From Amoebidium appalachense (taxonomy: Eukaryota; Ichthyosporea), in assembly GCA_963693365.1 (NCBI GenBank), contig CAVNZM010000009.1:2790001-2854000 (forward strand): a stretch of 64,000 nt of DNA, given 5' to 3'. This document shows, piece after piece, positions 1-64,000 of this stretch. The notes below the pieces were generated by a model. The model made no database searches. It had not been told where the DNA came from and saw only the letters and a program-made list of their open reading frames with translations. How positions within the stretch are numbered: the stretch's first letter is position 1; each line of letters opens with the position of its first letter. The translations under genes were made by a program, and so were the position numbers.

Positions 1-235
1 GTGCACGTATTAGCTACGTTTTGCGTGTTAAACGTGTGCCTGCCAGCATATGCACATGCGCACAACGGCATCTTGTGCTGTTCCTGAATGAGTTAAGAGT
101 ACCTTTGTGGCCAAATATAGTAAGGTAATCACGTGTACTCTGCATGTATACTTGCACACGTACCTCACACATGCACACGTACTTTCAAGTGCACGCGTAC
201 TTGGCACGTATGTCACAGTACACGTGTATTCTTAC
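1..235 (-). other. uL3m intron 7, left edge of window
   Basis: Follows the exon 7 donor (GTAAGA at 235). It holds short alternating purine-pyrimidine motifs (cacgtgt, acgtac) and no further exon within the window. Confidence 0.6.
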
Positions 236-6166
<5,931 letters not shown>

Positions 6167-7387
6167 GATTGGTTGTCTGGTCCACCTAACTATAATCAGC
6201 ATAGACAAAAAAATGGTTCGTGTATTTCTGCCCAATGTTGGGCTCAAATGCAGCAGAAAAAAAGGTAGTACCAGCTATCCCAGCACACAAACAACCCTTG
6301 AAACTATCTTTTGATGGGCATCCAAACGTGAAATGGGAGATGTCCCTCTGCTACCCTGCCTACACTGACTAGAGGAAATGTCTCTGGGTCGCGTGCTCCT
6401 CAGAAATCATTGCACTATAAAAATCAGTGAAAATATAATGGGAGTTGTCAGTTTCTAGCTCTAATATTAGATCTGCCTCAAAAGTATGCCTACAGGCACG
6501 CAGCTCTCTCTCCCTCCCTCCCTCTCTCCCATGTGTGGTGGTGAAGTAGGAGGAGGCCTTGGGTGGTGTGTGGGGCACGCGCGCGCGCCGCCCGGCGGAA
6601 CTCAGTCTGAGGCTGAGCCAGCGCAGGGGCGAAGTGCTATATATAGACTCTATACAGGTAAAGTAACGCTAAATATAGTCAAATCATGCATCATGTGATG
6701 TAGTTGGGCCAAGACCGTGCTTTCGAAGCGCTGGCTAAAGCAGTGAGCGGGGTGGCGTGGCCGGGCAGCGGCGAACACTCGACCTTGCAAGAGGGTACGT
6801 CGGGAACGGGAACGGGGAGGGAGGGGTCAATTCAGAGGGGTTTTTCACAAAACTGAAGATAGGTTTGGTATGTTCTTCAGTTATAGTGTTTTTTGGAAGA
6901 ATACAGTTTGTTTTGACACACATCATGAGTGGTAGCATGTTGCATCGAACCAAATTCTAAATGGGAGTACTGAAGGGCTTTTCTGTAGTTTGTGATCATA
7001 GGTTTAGTGAGAAGGTGTATAATAATCAGCATATCAAAAATTAGGTCTATTCAATACCCCCCTTTTGTGTCGTTTTTGATGTCACTGATGAGAGATGATG
7101 GTCTGATCTAGAGAACGATGGATAATTTTCTGTATGCAAGGTTCTTCCTACTGGAGTTAACGGGTGCATGCCTTCACATTCTCGACCGGTTCAACCCAAG
7201 CTGTGAACACATTCACGCACAGATGTGCACAAGCACTGATACAGCAAATATAGCCACATCGCACACATCCAAGCAAGCACTTGTACATATAAGCACCCAC
7301 AAGCACGAGAATACACGCTAACACACTTAAGCAAACACACACACCTAAGCTTGCACATCATATGAAAATGCACACAAGCAAAATACC

Positions 7388-7458
<71 letters not shown>

Positions 7459-7662
7459 GCACGCACGCACGCACGCATACACACACATGCCCATATTACA
7501 CAGGCACACACTGGCGCACGGCTATTGCCTGATAGATACAGGGGCAGCCTCTCGTACGTGCCGACATACATTTTCCAGGATCCAGCGCTCGTCACATCCA
7601 CCTCTTTTTCATGCTCTTAATGATTAGACAATTCCTTTTTTCCAGATCTATTGACCATCAAC
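6167..7662. promoter_or_regulatory. Divergent intergenic region between uL3m and Rieske
   Basis: Both genes start outward from this 1.5-kb interval, which makes it a candidate bidirectional promoter for two mitochondrial proteins. It contains a GC-rich patch (gcacgcgcgcgccgcccggc, 6578-6597) followed by TATATATA at 6638-6645. No C/G homopolymer is present. A (CA)n tract at 7389-7454 and a good acceptor just before the Rieske ATG suggest that the right-hand part is a 5'UTR intron. Confidence 0.5.
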
Positions 7663-7877
7663 ATGTTCGCCCTCCGCGCTGGTGTGAGCACCGCTGTCCG
7701 GGCAGCTGCCCGCAGCCCTGCCCCGGCCGTCGCTACGAGCATTCTGCGCAGCGCTGCAGGTAATGTAAAAACATGCACGGGCATTGGGGAAAATTGCTGT
7801 GTGAACGGGGATGGCGGGTAGGCCGTGACGAATTGTATAAATATATGCGCGCGCGCGAGCAAGGGAGAGAGAGAGAG

Positions 7878-7908
<31 letters not shown>

Positions 7909-8732
7909 AAGTAGCACAGCCAACATTAGCCGTGTTGGACAGTTGGTTTAGATGCAACGTTTGGTGGAGTTGACTGTTGGCTGTTCACTGGAAATGCAGG
8001 TATGGCCGAAAGGCCTACAAAATTTGTTGGGGTTAGTTTCCGGCCGGCCATTTTTTTGTGAGAAAGGGGAGCAGGAGGGGGGAGGGGGGAGGGGAGGGGA
8101 GCATGGGGGGTTGGTTTCGTCCCTGTGTGGTCTCTTGCATATACCCCAACCAATGATTTTACCGTTGAATCCCCCCCCCCCCCCCCCCCCCCCCGAAACG
8201 GTAGTCTTGCGGTTCTCTCCCTTTTCTTCCCCAACAAGCGCATTCATTTGCTAGCAGGACTCTCTGTCAACCCGCTTCCACACACAAATTCCTCCGTGGA
8301 ACGATAATGGGCCAAGTGTTTGGGTGGCCGTGTCGAAATTCTTTTTTTTTTTTTTTTTTTTTTTTTTTGATTATTTTGAATATCCAGCTAACAACCCACC
8401 CCCCCCCCCCCCCCCCCCCCCCCCGTCTCACCCACTTCCTCCCGCTCCCCTGAGGATAGGCTCTGCTTATAGTGCATGCTCTTTGTGTGATTTGCACTCT
8501 GCACTGTGTTGTCAGCTATGAATGTGTACTCCGTACTCTATAACACGTTCTAACTCCCCTCCCCCCCTCCCCCCCCCCCCCCCCCCCCCACCACCACACA
8601 CACACACACACAACACACACACACAGGCTCCCAACGGTCACTTCACAACGACCTCCCCATGCCGGATTTCTCCGCCTACAAACGTGACGAGTCTCGCAAT
8701 GACATTGAGAGGCGCTCGTTCACCTACTTCAT

Positions 8733-8768
<36 letters not shown>

Positions 8769-9709
8769 TTGTGTGTGTGTGTGTGCGTGCATGTGTGTGT
8801 GTGGTGGGTGGGTGGATGGTTGATTGGTTGGACGGGTGTGCATGTGTTTTGTGTTGTGTGTGGTTGTTTGTTATCAGGGGAGGGGAGGAGGGCTGAGGGA
8901 GTGAGAACTCTGGTGTGTATAGGTAGTGAGTGGGTATGTGCATGGGCTTGGGCCAGAGCATAGATACCAGGTGCCGGAGGGGGGGGGGGGGGGGGATGCT
9001 ACATTGGTAGGGTTGTACTGGGGCATGGATGTGAGTGTGATCACGCTTTGTTTAGTTGGAGGTCGGGTGGGATATGCTGACCAGGGCCCCGTAATGGTAT
9101 GGCTGACTGGGCGGAGTGACAACCCAAAGGGAGGAAAGAAAATGGGAAAATACACACACACACACACACACTTATACACACACACACACACGTACACATG
9201 TACCAACAATTGCATGTCCGAGATTAGTTTCTTGTACAAAGACAACGGTTCGGATTGTTCTATCGTGGATGACTTGGGACCAGCTGCCCCAACCATCTGA
9301 AATGAATACTCCGAATGTGTGATTCTCTTTGTAGGTTGTGCCACGTCTGCTTTCTAATCTAACACATCCCTCCCTCCCCCCTCCCCGCCTAAATTTACCC
9401 GTATGTACGCGCAACACATACACACAGGCCGGTGCCGGCACGATTCTTGGTGCCGTGTCAGTCAAGAACACTGTCACTGACTTCCTCGTGTCCATGAGTG
9501 CCTCCGCTGATGTGCTTGCCTTGGCCAAGATCGAGGTGGGTGGGGGTTTATAATATATAATGTATAATCATGTGTATAGTTTAAAATGTATATTTATGTG
9601 TATATGTCTGTGCGTGTGTTCGTGCATGGTGCGTGTGTCTTTGATATATAATGTGTAGAAGGTGTGTACATGTCTGTGGTGCGTGCACTTGTGTGTGTGT
9701 GTGTGCGTG

Positions 9710-9754
<45 letters not shown>

Positions 9755-10137
9755 GTGTGGGTGGGTGCATGGGTGGAGAGGGGTGGGGTGGAAGGTGGGG
9801 GGTTTGTGTGTGGGGGAGGGGGTGGTTTTTTGTTTGGGGGGGAAGGGGGGTGGGGGGGGGGGGGGGGGGGGGTTGTGTGCACTCCTGTATAAATGTTTTT
9901 GCATTATGTCCGTACATATCTGAACACACACATGCCCCACCCCCTATTTGTGAGTGTTTGAGAAGAACACTATCGAAGATGTTGGGCATGTGTGTGTGTG
10001 TGTGTGTGGTGGAGGGGGGGGGGGGGGGAGGGGGAGGAGGGGTTAGTCAATAACCGTGGTTGGCTGTAGCCTCGAAGATATTTGATGATGAGATTTGAGT
10101 AAGCCTCTGGTTGGTTATGAGAGGTACGGAAGGCATG

Positions 10138-10170
<33 letters not shown>

Positions 10171-11326
10171 ACCACCACCACCACCATCACCCCCTCTCCT
10201 CTCCTCATACCCCAGTCTCAACCTTCCTGCCCTCACTCACTCCCCTTCTCCAACACCGCCTGATACTGCCCACAAACACACACACACACACATACACCTG
10301 CACACACACGTACACGTACACACACACGTACACACCCACCCACAAACACACGTACATGTACACGCACACAGGTTGACCTTACGGCCATCCCCGAGGGTAA
10401 GAACCTTGCGCTCAAGTGGCGTGGTAAGCCCCTGGTCATCCGCCACCGCACTGCTGCCGAAATTGCAGAGGCAAACACTGTGGATCTCAAGGAACTGCGT
10501 GACCCCGAGACTGACAGGTACTGTGCGCACATGCACACACACACGTACACACACGCACACGAGCACACGTTTCATCAGTATTCGTGGGCGCATGTACATG
10601 GACACATGTAGAAAATATGCATATACGTTTATTATACATCAACACACAAGCACTCACACATGTACATGCGTACAGTTACATGAACGGATGTGCACGCACA
10701 CACGGGTACATGGACACGTGTTTTGCAAATATGGAGACCCATCAATACGTGTGACGAATACATACGTGCTAGACGCATGTGTGTGCGTGCATGTACATGT
10801 GTGTGTGCGTGTTTGTAGATGCATGACGTTGTCCTCTATGACATCCGTGCGCAACAATATGCAACATAATCCCCCCCCCCCCCCACCCACACGCACCTAC
10901 CCACCCTAGCAGAATTATGTCTGTTTACTCCTGTTGCATTTTTCCATGTATGCTCACCTAATGATGGTCCTCGGCTCGCAAGTAGCAGACTCTTGTCTTT
11001 AGAGGAGGGCCCTTCCCCTCCCGTTTCTTGTTGTTCTTTTGTTTTTGCTCTGTTTTTCCTTTTTGTGTCAACATGCACTGACATATGCCCTCTTTTCCCG
11101 CAGCGCACGTGTGCAGAAACCCGAATGGCTGATCATGATTGGTGTGTGCACGCACCTCGGGTGTATTCCCGTGGGCGAGGCCGGTGAATACGGTGGCTGG
11201 TTCTGCCCGTGCCACGGCTCACACTACGACATTAGCGGACGTATTCGCAAGGGGCCCGCACCCCTGAATATGGAGGTGCCCCCTTACCAGTTTACCGAGG
11301 GCGACACCAAGGTTGTTGTTGGTTAA
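7663..11326 (+). CDS. UQCRFS1: Rieske iron-sulfur subunit of the cytochrome bc1 complex (complex III)
   Basis: [2Fe-2S] subunit that carries electrons from ubiquinol to cytochrome c1 at the mitochondrial inner membrane. Coding exons: 7663-7759, 8627-8733, 9428-9535, 10372-10517, 11104-11326 (stop TAA at 11324). All phases match; product 226 aa, a normal family length. Residues 1-33 form an Ala/Arg-rich presequence. The single membrane helix lies around the exon 2/3 join ([16 protein letters not shown]) and is followed by the conserved hinge [15 protein letters not shown]. Cluster-binding boxes are CTHLGC (Cys168, His170, disulfide Cys173) and CPCHGSH (Cys187, Cys189, His190), then [13 protein letters not shown] clean acceptor (ccttttttccag) 13 nt before the 5'UTR end at about 7645 suggests an extra 5'UTR intron. 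Introns 1-3 end in (CA)nCAG. The gene converges on the ABCC gene and diverges from uL3m. Confidence 0.97.
8450..8556 (-). repeat. Diverged short copy of the dispersed repeat (Rieske intron 1)
   Basis: CCCCTGAGGATAGGCTCTGC followed by a diverged body and GTACTCCGTACTC, matching the short family in minus orientation. It is flanked by C-tracts on both sides. Confidence 0.6.
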
Positions 11327-11675
11327 TTTTTTTCTTTTAAAACTCCGGTTAATGGGTATATAAAGTAGTGGAGATGGATGTAGTGTTTTGTGGTGTCTCA
11401 AGTGTTTATTCTCCGAATTTTCGTGATTGTACGACCTGTATAATTTGCGAATTATGCGGAGAAGGAGAGAAAGGACGGCGGGTTGTGTGAATATACGGAA
11501 GGATAGACCGGGTGTTTTTGAAGTTCGAAGCTAAAACCCACAACCATGTGTTTTTTTTTTTTTCTTTTTTTTTTTTCGCCTTTTGGTATAACAACGTATG
11601 GGTTCGTGACCGTTAGGCAACACGTTTCTTGTTTGCACCGAGCCTGTGGGTGTGCCCGGACCAATAATGCCACCT

Positions 11676-11681
11676 AATAAA
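11676..11681 (+). terminator. Candidate polyadenylation signal AATAAA for Rieske
   Basis: Canonical AATAAA hexamer, about 350 nt downstream of the stop codon in a region without other genes on this strand. It is the first such hexamer seen after the stop. Confidence 0.45.
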
Positions 11682-12739
11682 ATCTATTCTTCCATAAAAT
11701 TACTGTGATGGCATGTCCACCCATCTTTATCTCAGATAGTCCCCAAAGAATGGAAATTTGCTTCTGATGCAGATTCTTGTGCGTTTTTTTATTGCAAATT
11801 CTGCATACGCATGATCGTGTTGCCTGTCATGTGTATTTCGTACACCATACCAAAGTCTGTATAGGACACCTCCCCCCCCCCCCCCCCCCCCTCCCTCCCT
11901 CTGGCTTTTGGAGGTGATGGCAGGCATGTAGGCTCAAGTGTCTTCTGTCTCGGCAATGTTTTTGTAGGTTTATAGGTTTGATTTGTTCTATTTTTTTGTA
12001 ACGATTTTGTGTTTGGTCTTCGAAACTCGACTGCAGCGCTAGCGCATATCTCATGCATACATCCCCCCCCCCCCCCCCCCCCCCCCCCCGCACTTATTTT
12101 TTTTTTCAGGGCCTGCCTGCACACGTATTATAGTAGTAATTGTTTTTGTACATGTCGAATTTTTGTATCATCCTCTAAATTCCCCCACCCTCCACCCCCC
12201 TTCCTTGAGTCCCCTGCATGCCGGGGCCACCCGCGGCCGCTGCGTCCAGGACGGGTCCTTGTGTCCCGCTGTATGCTGCAGGCGTGTGCTTGCGAGGTGA
12301 TAATCATGGCGCCTTGTCTTTATTTATAGTACTTGTACTATCATAAAAGCCACTCGCTTCGTGCACGCGGCTAATTTTCAACTGCCATATCTACACAATG
12401 AATTAATCAATTACACAATCACCACACCCCTCTTAAGCTTAGTCGTGATTCACACACTCATATCTAACAGGGCATGCCGAAGAACTGGTATACTATCATG
12501 ATCATCGATATCGTGACAGGCGTATCCGATGATCATGCACGTCACCTACTCCATAACACTCTTGTGCATTTATCGGAGTTTACCATAACTATGTAGTATA
12601 TATTAATTGTTAACTCTTAGTAATCATCAGCGCTTCATTACTTCACTCAATAAATTCGACTCCCTGCCTTGCAATCTCTTGCAATTAACAAACTTAAATA
12701 TCTCGGCTATTTAACATGAATAATTGAAATCACGAACCA

Positions 12740-13190
12740 ATCAACATCGAAGTTTCGAAGCATTGAAGGGGGGTTTCGGGGGTTTACGCACTATCATTGA
12801 AGGGGGGTTTATTGAATTGTGATATCCAACTATACGGCTTATTAAATCCAAGTAACCAACTATCCAACATTGAACTGAATTTCCACCTATCCATCTTTGC
12901 AGAATAAGGTAACCAATTATCCCGCATATCAAAAAGAAGTAACCAACAATCCAACTGAAAAAATATTGAACTTTCAACTGTCCAACTGGGCTATCAAGAG
13001 CTATCAAACATATATTAGGAGTGAAATATCATGATAAATATTCAACTAAATGTTGAAGCAACCAGCTAGCATATCCAACACAAAAACGTTGAATATCTAA
13101 ATATCACGTAGTGATAGAAAAAAATCTAACTATGTATTCAACATTGAGATATTAAAATAGCTAACTATCAAACATCAAAACACCCGACTT
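12740..13190. repeat. AT-rich degenerate repeat in the Rieske/ABCC intergenic region
   Basis: Recurring CCAACTATCCAACATTGAA-like units with ggggggtttcggg-type interruptions near 12767 and 12801. It abuts the retroelement ORF. Confidence 0.6.
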
Positions 13191-13281
13191 TATAAGCATC
13201 ACATCAAATTCCTCTTAGTTTCCATTAAAACATGTACAATAGCTATCCCAACCAACAGCATGCACATATCACAGGACTTAT

Positions 13282-14070
13282 TTGGGCGGACGGGAGGCTT
13301 CCCTTCACCCGTATAACCGGTTCCAACTCTACCGCACGTATGTTCGCCCACTATGTGAATATGGCCTCCCACTACTGGCGCTAGCACCGGAGGAGATTAT
13401 CGCCCTGGCCATGCAGCCACTTCTAAATCTTCACTACGGCCCGGCCTGTTCCTTTCTCACAGGTCTTTCCCCTATCTCCCGCCGTTTGTTTGATTCTTTG
13501 TTTGCTTTTCCTCCACCCCAACACCGCATCCAAGAATTAGCACTAAAGTTTACGTTTCATTTAGACCGCCTCCGCGTGACCGCACCACACCACCCCTTGT
13601 TTGTGCTCCACACCGCCCTGGTTGCCACCCCCGTATATCTATCCCCTGAGATTTCTCTCCCTATCGTAGATAAATATTTGGAATTTGCAAACACCCCCCC
13701 AAAATTACGGCACGATCACAGCAAGGGGATGGATGGTTTTAGATCCTTGGTAGATCGGTTTCTTTTCACGTTACGGGCTGATTCTTTGCCGTGTTTAGGT
13801 GGGCCTAGGGAGGGCAAATTAGTTTCATATATGCGGGACACCGTTAGGATAGATAGATGTCAGATAGACGCATTTCTTAAAGACACAGTAGACGGCCGTA
13901 ATGTGCAAATGGCTTTAGCTTGGCGTTGTAATCATTTCCTAATGAATACATATAGGCCCACTAAATGTACTCGTTGCTCAGGCAGCTTTTTTCTTAGGGG
14001 TTGTGTCGTTAGATGTGGTTTGCTCACGGGTGTACTCCCCCCAGAGGCCTTAGCATCTCTTCGTAGCTAG
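13282..14070 (+). mobile_element. Truncated non-LTR retrotransposon-like ORF (RT C-terminal region)
   Basis: An open frame of about 262 codons with no obvious Met start; it opens at a TTG and the upstream part is missing. The segment YNRFQLYRTYVRPLCEYGLP resembles the thumb region after the catalytic core of non-LTR reverse transcriptases (family motif LYxxxVxPxLEYG). Near the C-terminus a Cys-rich patch (KCTRCSG...GCVVRCG) recalls the terminal zinc knuckle of such ORF2 proteins. The YxDD core is absent, so the copy is 5'-truncated and dead on its own. The codon content is more AT-balanced than the neighbouring host exons. It lies in convergent intergenic DNA between Rieske and ABCC. A database search would be needed to place the clade. 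Confidence 0.6.
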
Positions 14071-14452
14071 GTACACGCTCTTCCGGCAGAGACCCCCCAC
14101 TTGGAGGGGTTCTCTGTGATAGATTTTCTCTTAAATTCGGCTCAGTTTGATTTGGTAGTTTTAGCTCTGTCTTTCTTATCTAGCCTTCCACCCGTGTGAG
14201 TTATGGGTGTATATATATCCTGTAAACCCGGTGTATGTATAGCTCGGGGCGCCTGCGACGCCCCTCGTCTAGTGTGTGGCCGTGCTGGAAAACGCAGTAA
14301 GCCACACATGCACGCGAGGGGCTGTGCTCTCACAGTATCCCAAAATATGGACCGTGTAAACCTAAAAAAAAAACCTTTTGAATAACCTCAAACCTGACAA
14401 TATGGGTTCTATCTTAAAAGAAAATTCGTTACATTTCAGCTTCCGGTAGAGT
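14071..14452 (+). other. 3' flank of the retroelement ORF to the end of ABCC
   Basis: This stretch holds no gene I can support. It contains two GC-rich blocks (ggggcgcctgcgacgcccc near 14248, and cgcgaggggctgtgctc near 14314) and ends a few bases after AT-rich DNA next to the ABCC stop. It probably includes the retroelement 3'UTR and the ABCC 3'UTR read on the minus strand. Confidence 0.4.
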
Positions 14453-53776
<39,324 letters not shown>

Positions 53777-55081
53777 GGCCAGAGAGAAAATTGGAGATTT
53801 TGATTTTTTTTATTTCCTATAGTTACCCTTCTGTTTCAAGACATGTACAGAGGCAAATCTCTGATGGCAGGGGTGCCTGTGACAGAAGAGAGTGCCAACA
53901 TCCAAAAAGCAGCCGTTGATCGTCGATCGAGTCTACACACACTATACTACTCTACACATACATAGTGAAAGTGCACATGTGACTATAGGTGTACTATTCG
54001 ACTATTCGACTAAACATTACAGAAGCGTTAGGTTAGGAATGGTTACATGATGAACGACTGATGTTCCGGAGGTATTTTGCCAAGTTTGCTTTTTGGAGGG
54101 AAGTGGTGCAGAAGATGCCAATGAAATCGTTCTATGAGATAAGGTTGATATCGTTTCAACCAATCCCATATATTATTCGTACAACCTTACGTAAGGTGGC
54201 TCTCTGATGCTCTCCTATCCAATCAACTCAGACTAGTCTTACCATACGTCATCACCCCATCTGCTTTTTGCTTTTATGGTCTACGTTTTTTAGACTAACG
54301 TTGTAGAGATAACGCATCGTCATGTGGCCGCTTTGATCACAAAACGAGACCTGGCTTTGACGCTTTTTCTTCTTCAAAACTTTACTCTTTCTTTCACTTT
54401 CTTGTTTTTCCGCTGGAACTTTGTTAGGATGGAACCTTGACGAGCACGTGCATAGGATTAAGTGCAAAGTGCGTGTTAACTCTTTAGCTCCGTGGTTCAA
54501 GCAGACCTATCCAAGAGAGGGAATTACGGTTACAACATAACAACCGGTATATATAGGATGTACATAATTTCACTCACACCATAGGAATTATAGCTTCAGA
54601 TAAACTTTGGGTACCGTACTGTGGCGGCAGTGTGGCGAGTGGCGTGAGGTTGAAGACTAGAAGTTGAAGCCACTATTAAAAGTCGGGGTACACTGATTTG
54701 AGCTCATTTCCCCGAACTATTAGGAGCGCTTTGATACCTACATACTTGCCGAAGAGTGTTTACGTCATCGTGTATTCACTCACCAAGACTCTATCCGCCT
54801 TTGGAACAGTGTTTGGGCAGGCTCATTTTTTAGAGCCTCCTTCCTGACATGCACGTCAGGATAAGTATGCATCTTAATACAAACGCGCGCAACTTGTTTC
54901 ATTCCCTCACTGGAAACAGCACTCCAGTCATGGGGCACCGTATATAAACCTCACTTGAAGCAGACACGACAGGTCCTGTCGCAGATATTTTCGAGCCCAA
55001 CGCTTGTTGGGGTCACCCGTGTATATTCAGCTGGACCAAGGAAAGCGATTTGAGCTTCTTGTTTTTTGCTTAATAGGAAAA
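53777..55081. promoter_or_regulatory. Divergent intergenic region between ABCC and kinase
   Basis: Head-to-head spacing of 1.3 kb. A clear TATATAAA lies at 54941-54948, about 134 nt before the kinase ATG. The region is free of the long homopolymers and microsatellites that fill the neighbouring introns. A minus-strand ORF of 82 codons (54252-54500, Lys/Ser-rich) shows no family resemblance and is not called as a gene. Confidence 0.5.
54941..54948 (+). promoter_or_regulatory. TATA box candidate upstream of the kinase
   Basis: TATATAAA, 134 nt upstream of the kinase ATG and on the plus strand. The position would leave a 5'UTR of about 100 nt. No other TATA-like element lies closer to the ATG. 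Confidence 0.45.
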
Positions 55082-63404
<8,323 letters not shown>

Positions 63405-63518
63405 GTATCATCCCACCCCCCGCCCCCCCAACCCCCATCAGACACGTGCGCACACGCGCGCACACACACACACACAGTCGCACACACACACACACACAGG
63501 CAAGCACACGCATGCGCG

Positions 63519-63604
<86 letters not shown>

Positions 63605-64000
63605 CGCACACACACAGGCCCGTAGGCGAGCACACGCATGCGCGCGCGCACAGACCCACACACACACACACACACACAAACACACACACTCACACACACA
63701 CACACCTGCACCCCACAAATACAGACATTTTCTAAATGTTGTGTTCTGTTTTTGCCTCGCTTACCATGATCTGCTGTGTAGTAGCGCGGACAGCTGCCAC
63801 CCCCTAGCTGCTGTACATCTTCATTTTCTCGCAGATATGCATTATTCACACCACAAACACAGGCACATACACGCATTGGTATACTTTGTTCAAGATCTTC
63901 TACCCGTGTAAATAGTGTAAATGTGTGAGTTTCTGTGTCACGACCGACACCACCATCACAAAATACATCGAGATATATGCACTCCCACGGAGATGCCCGA
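63405..64000 (+). other. Kinase intron 7 and right edge of window
   Basis: The donor at 63405 (GTATCA) is followed by C-tracts and (CA)n with CGCGCG interruptions. A possible acceptor lies at 63722, but the frame after it (TFSKCCVLF then a stop) does not match the expected kinase tail. No further exon is supported. Confidence 0.5.

Larger units (their letters stand above)
11327..13281. other. Rieske 3'UTR and convergent intergenic DNA
   Basis: A polyadenylation signal AATAAA lies at 11676-11681, about 350 nt after the Rieske stop. Two C-tracts occur at 11874-11890 and 12063-12089. From about 12740 to 13190 the DNA is AT-rich and made of degenerate copies of a 15-20-nt motif around ccaactatccaacattgaa. 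No coding sequence is recognised before the retroelement ORF. Confidence 0.6.

Noticed and set aside
54252-54500. 82-codon Lys/Ser-rich minus-strand ORF upstream of ABCC
   Set aside because: No recognisable domain or splice link to exon 1; left as a non-called ORF in the promoter interval.

Overview
This window is nuclear DNA from an intron-rich eukaryote. It holds four protein-coding genes with spliceosomal GT-AG introns and one tRNA gene. I built the gene models by hand: homologous peptide blocks were located on both strands, splice sites chosen, and codon phase checked across each junction. Almost every junction closes in phase. The lineage cannot be fixed from the sequence alone. The organism has mitochondria (a Rieske protein and a mitochondrial ribosomal protein are encoded) and a full-length ABCC transporter with a TMD0 region. 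A unicellular opisthokont or another protist would fit.

Layout: (1) 236-6166, minus strand: the 5' part of the mitochondrial large-subunit ribosomal protein uL3m gene, cut by the left edge of the window. (2) 7663-11326, plus strand: complete Rieske iron-sulfur subunit of complex III, 5 coding exons, 226 aa. It is head-to-head with uL3m across about 1.5 kb. (3) 11327-14452: convergent intergenic DNA with an AT-rich degenerate repeat and a truncated non-LTR retrotransposon-like ORF. (4) 14453-53776, minus strand: a complete ABC transporter of the ABCC/MRP type, about 44 coding exons spread over 39 kb and about 1441 aa (TMD0-TMD1-NBD1-TMD2-NBD2). A tRNA-Leu(AAG) gene lies in one of its introns. 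(5) 53777-55081: divergent promoter region. (6) 55082 to beyond 63404, plus strand: an AGC-group (PKA/PKG-like) protein kinase with 7 visible exons, cut by the right edge.

The striking property is the non-coding sequence. The introns are built from very long homopolymers (poly-G/poly-C up to 75 nt), (CA)n/(TG)n, (GA)n/(CT)n and (GCAC)n tracts, while exons and most intergenic DNA are nearly free of them. On the sense strand, C-rich tracts sit within about 30 nt of the 5' splice site in more than half of the ABCC introns. Many 3' splice sites are simply (CA)nCAG. Several exon edges, meaning a splice site plus the first or last coding bases, are tandemly duplicated into the adjacent intron in up to five degenerate copies. 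A near-identical repeat of about 600 bp occurs in inverted orientation at 947-1555 and 60226-60832, and shorter relatives are scattered beside homopolymers.

The two head-to-head pairs (uL3m/Rieske and ABCC/kinase) suggest shared bidirectional promoters; the first pair are both nuclear-encoded mitochondrial proteins. Two possible lesions are seen in the ABCC gene: an apparent 2-nt loss in exon 29 and a CG where the AG of the exon 43 acceptor is expected.
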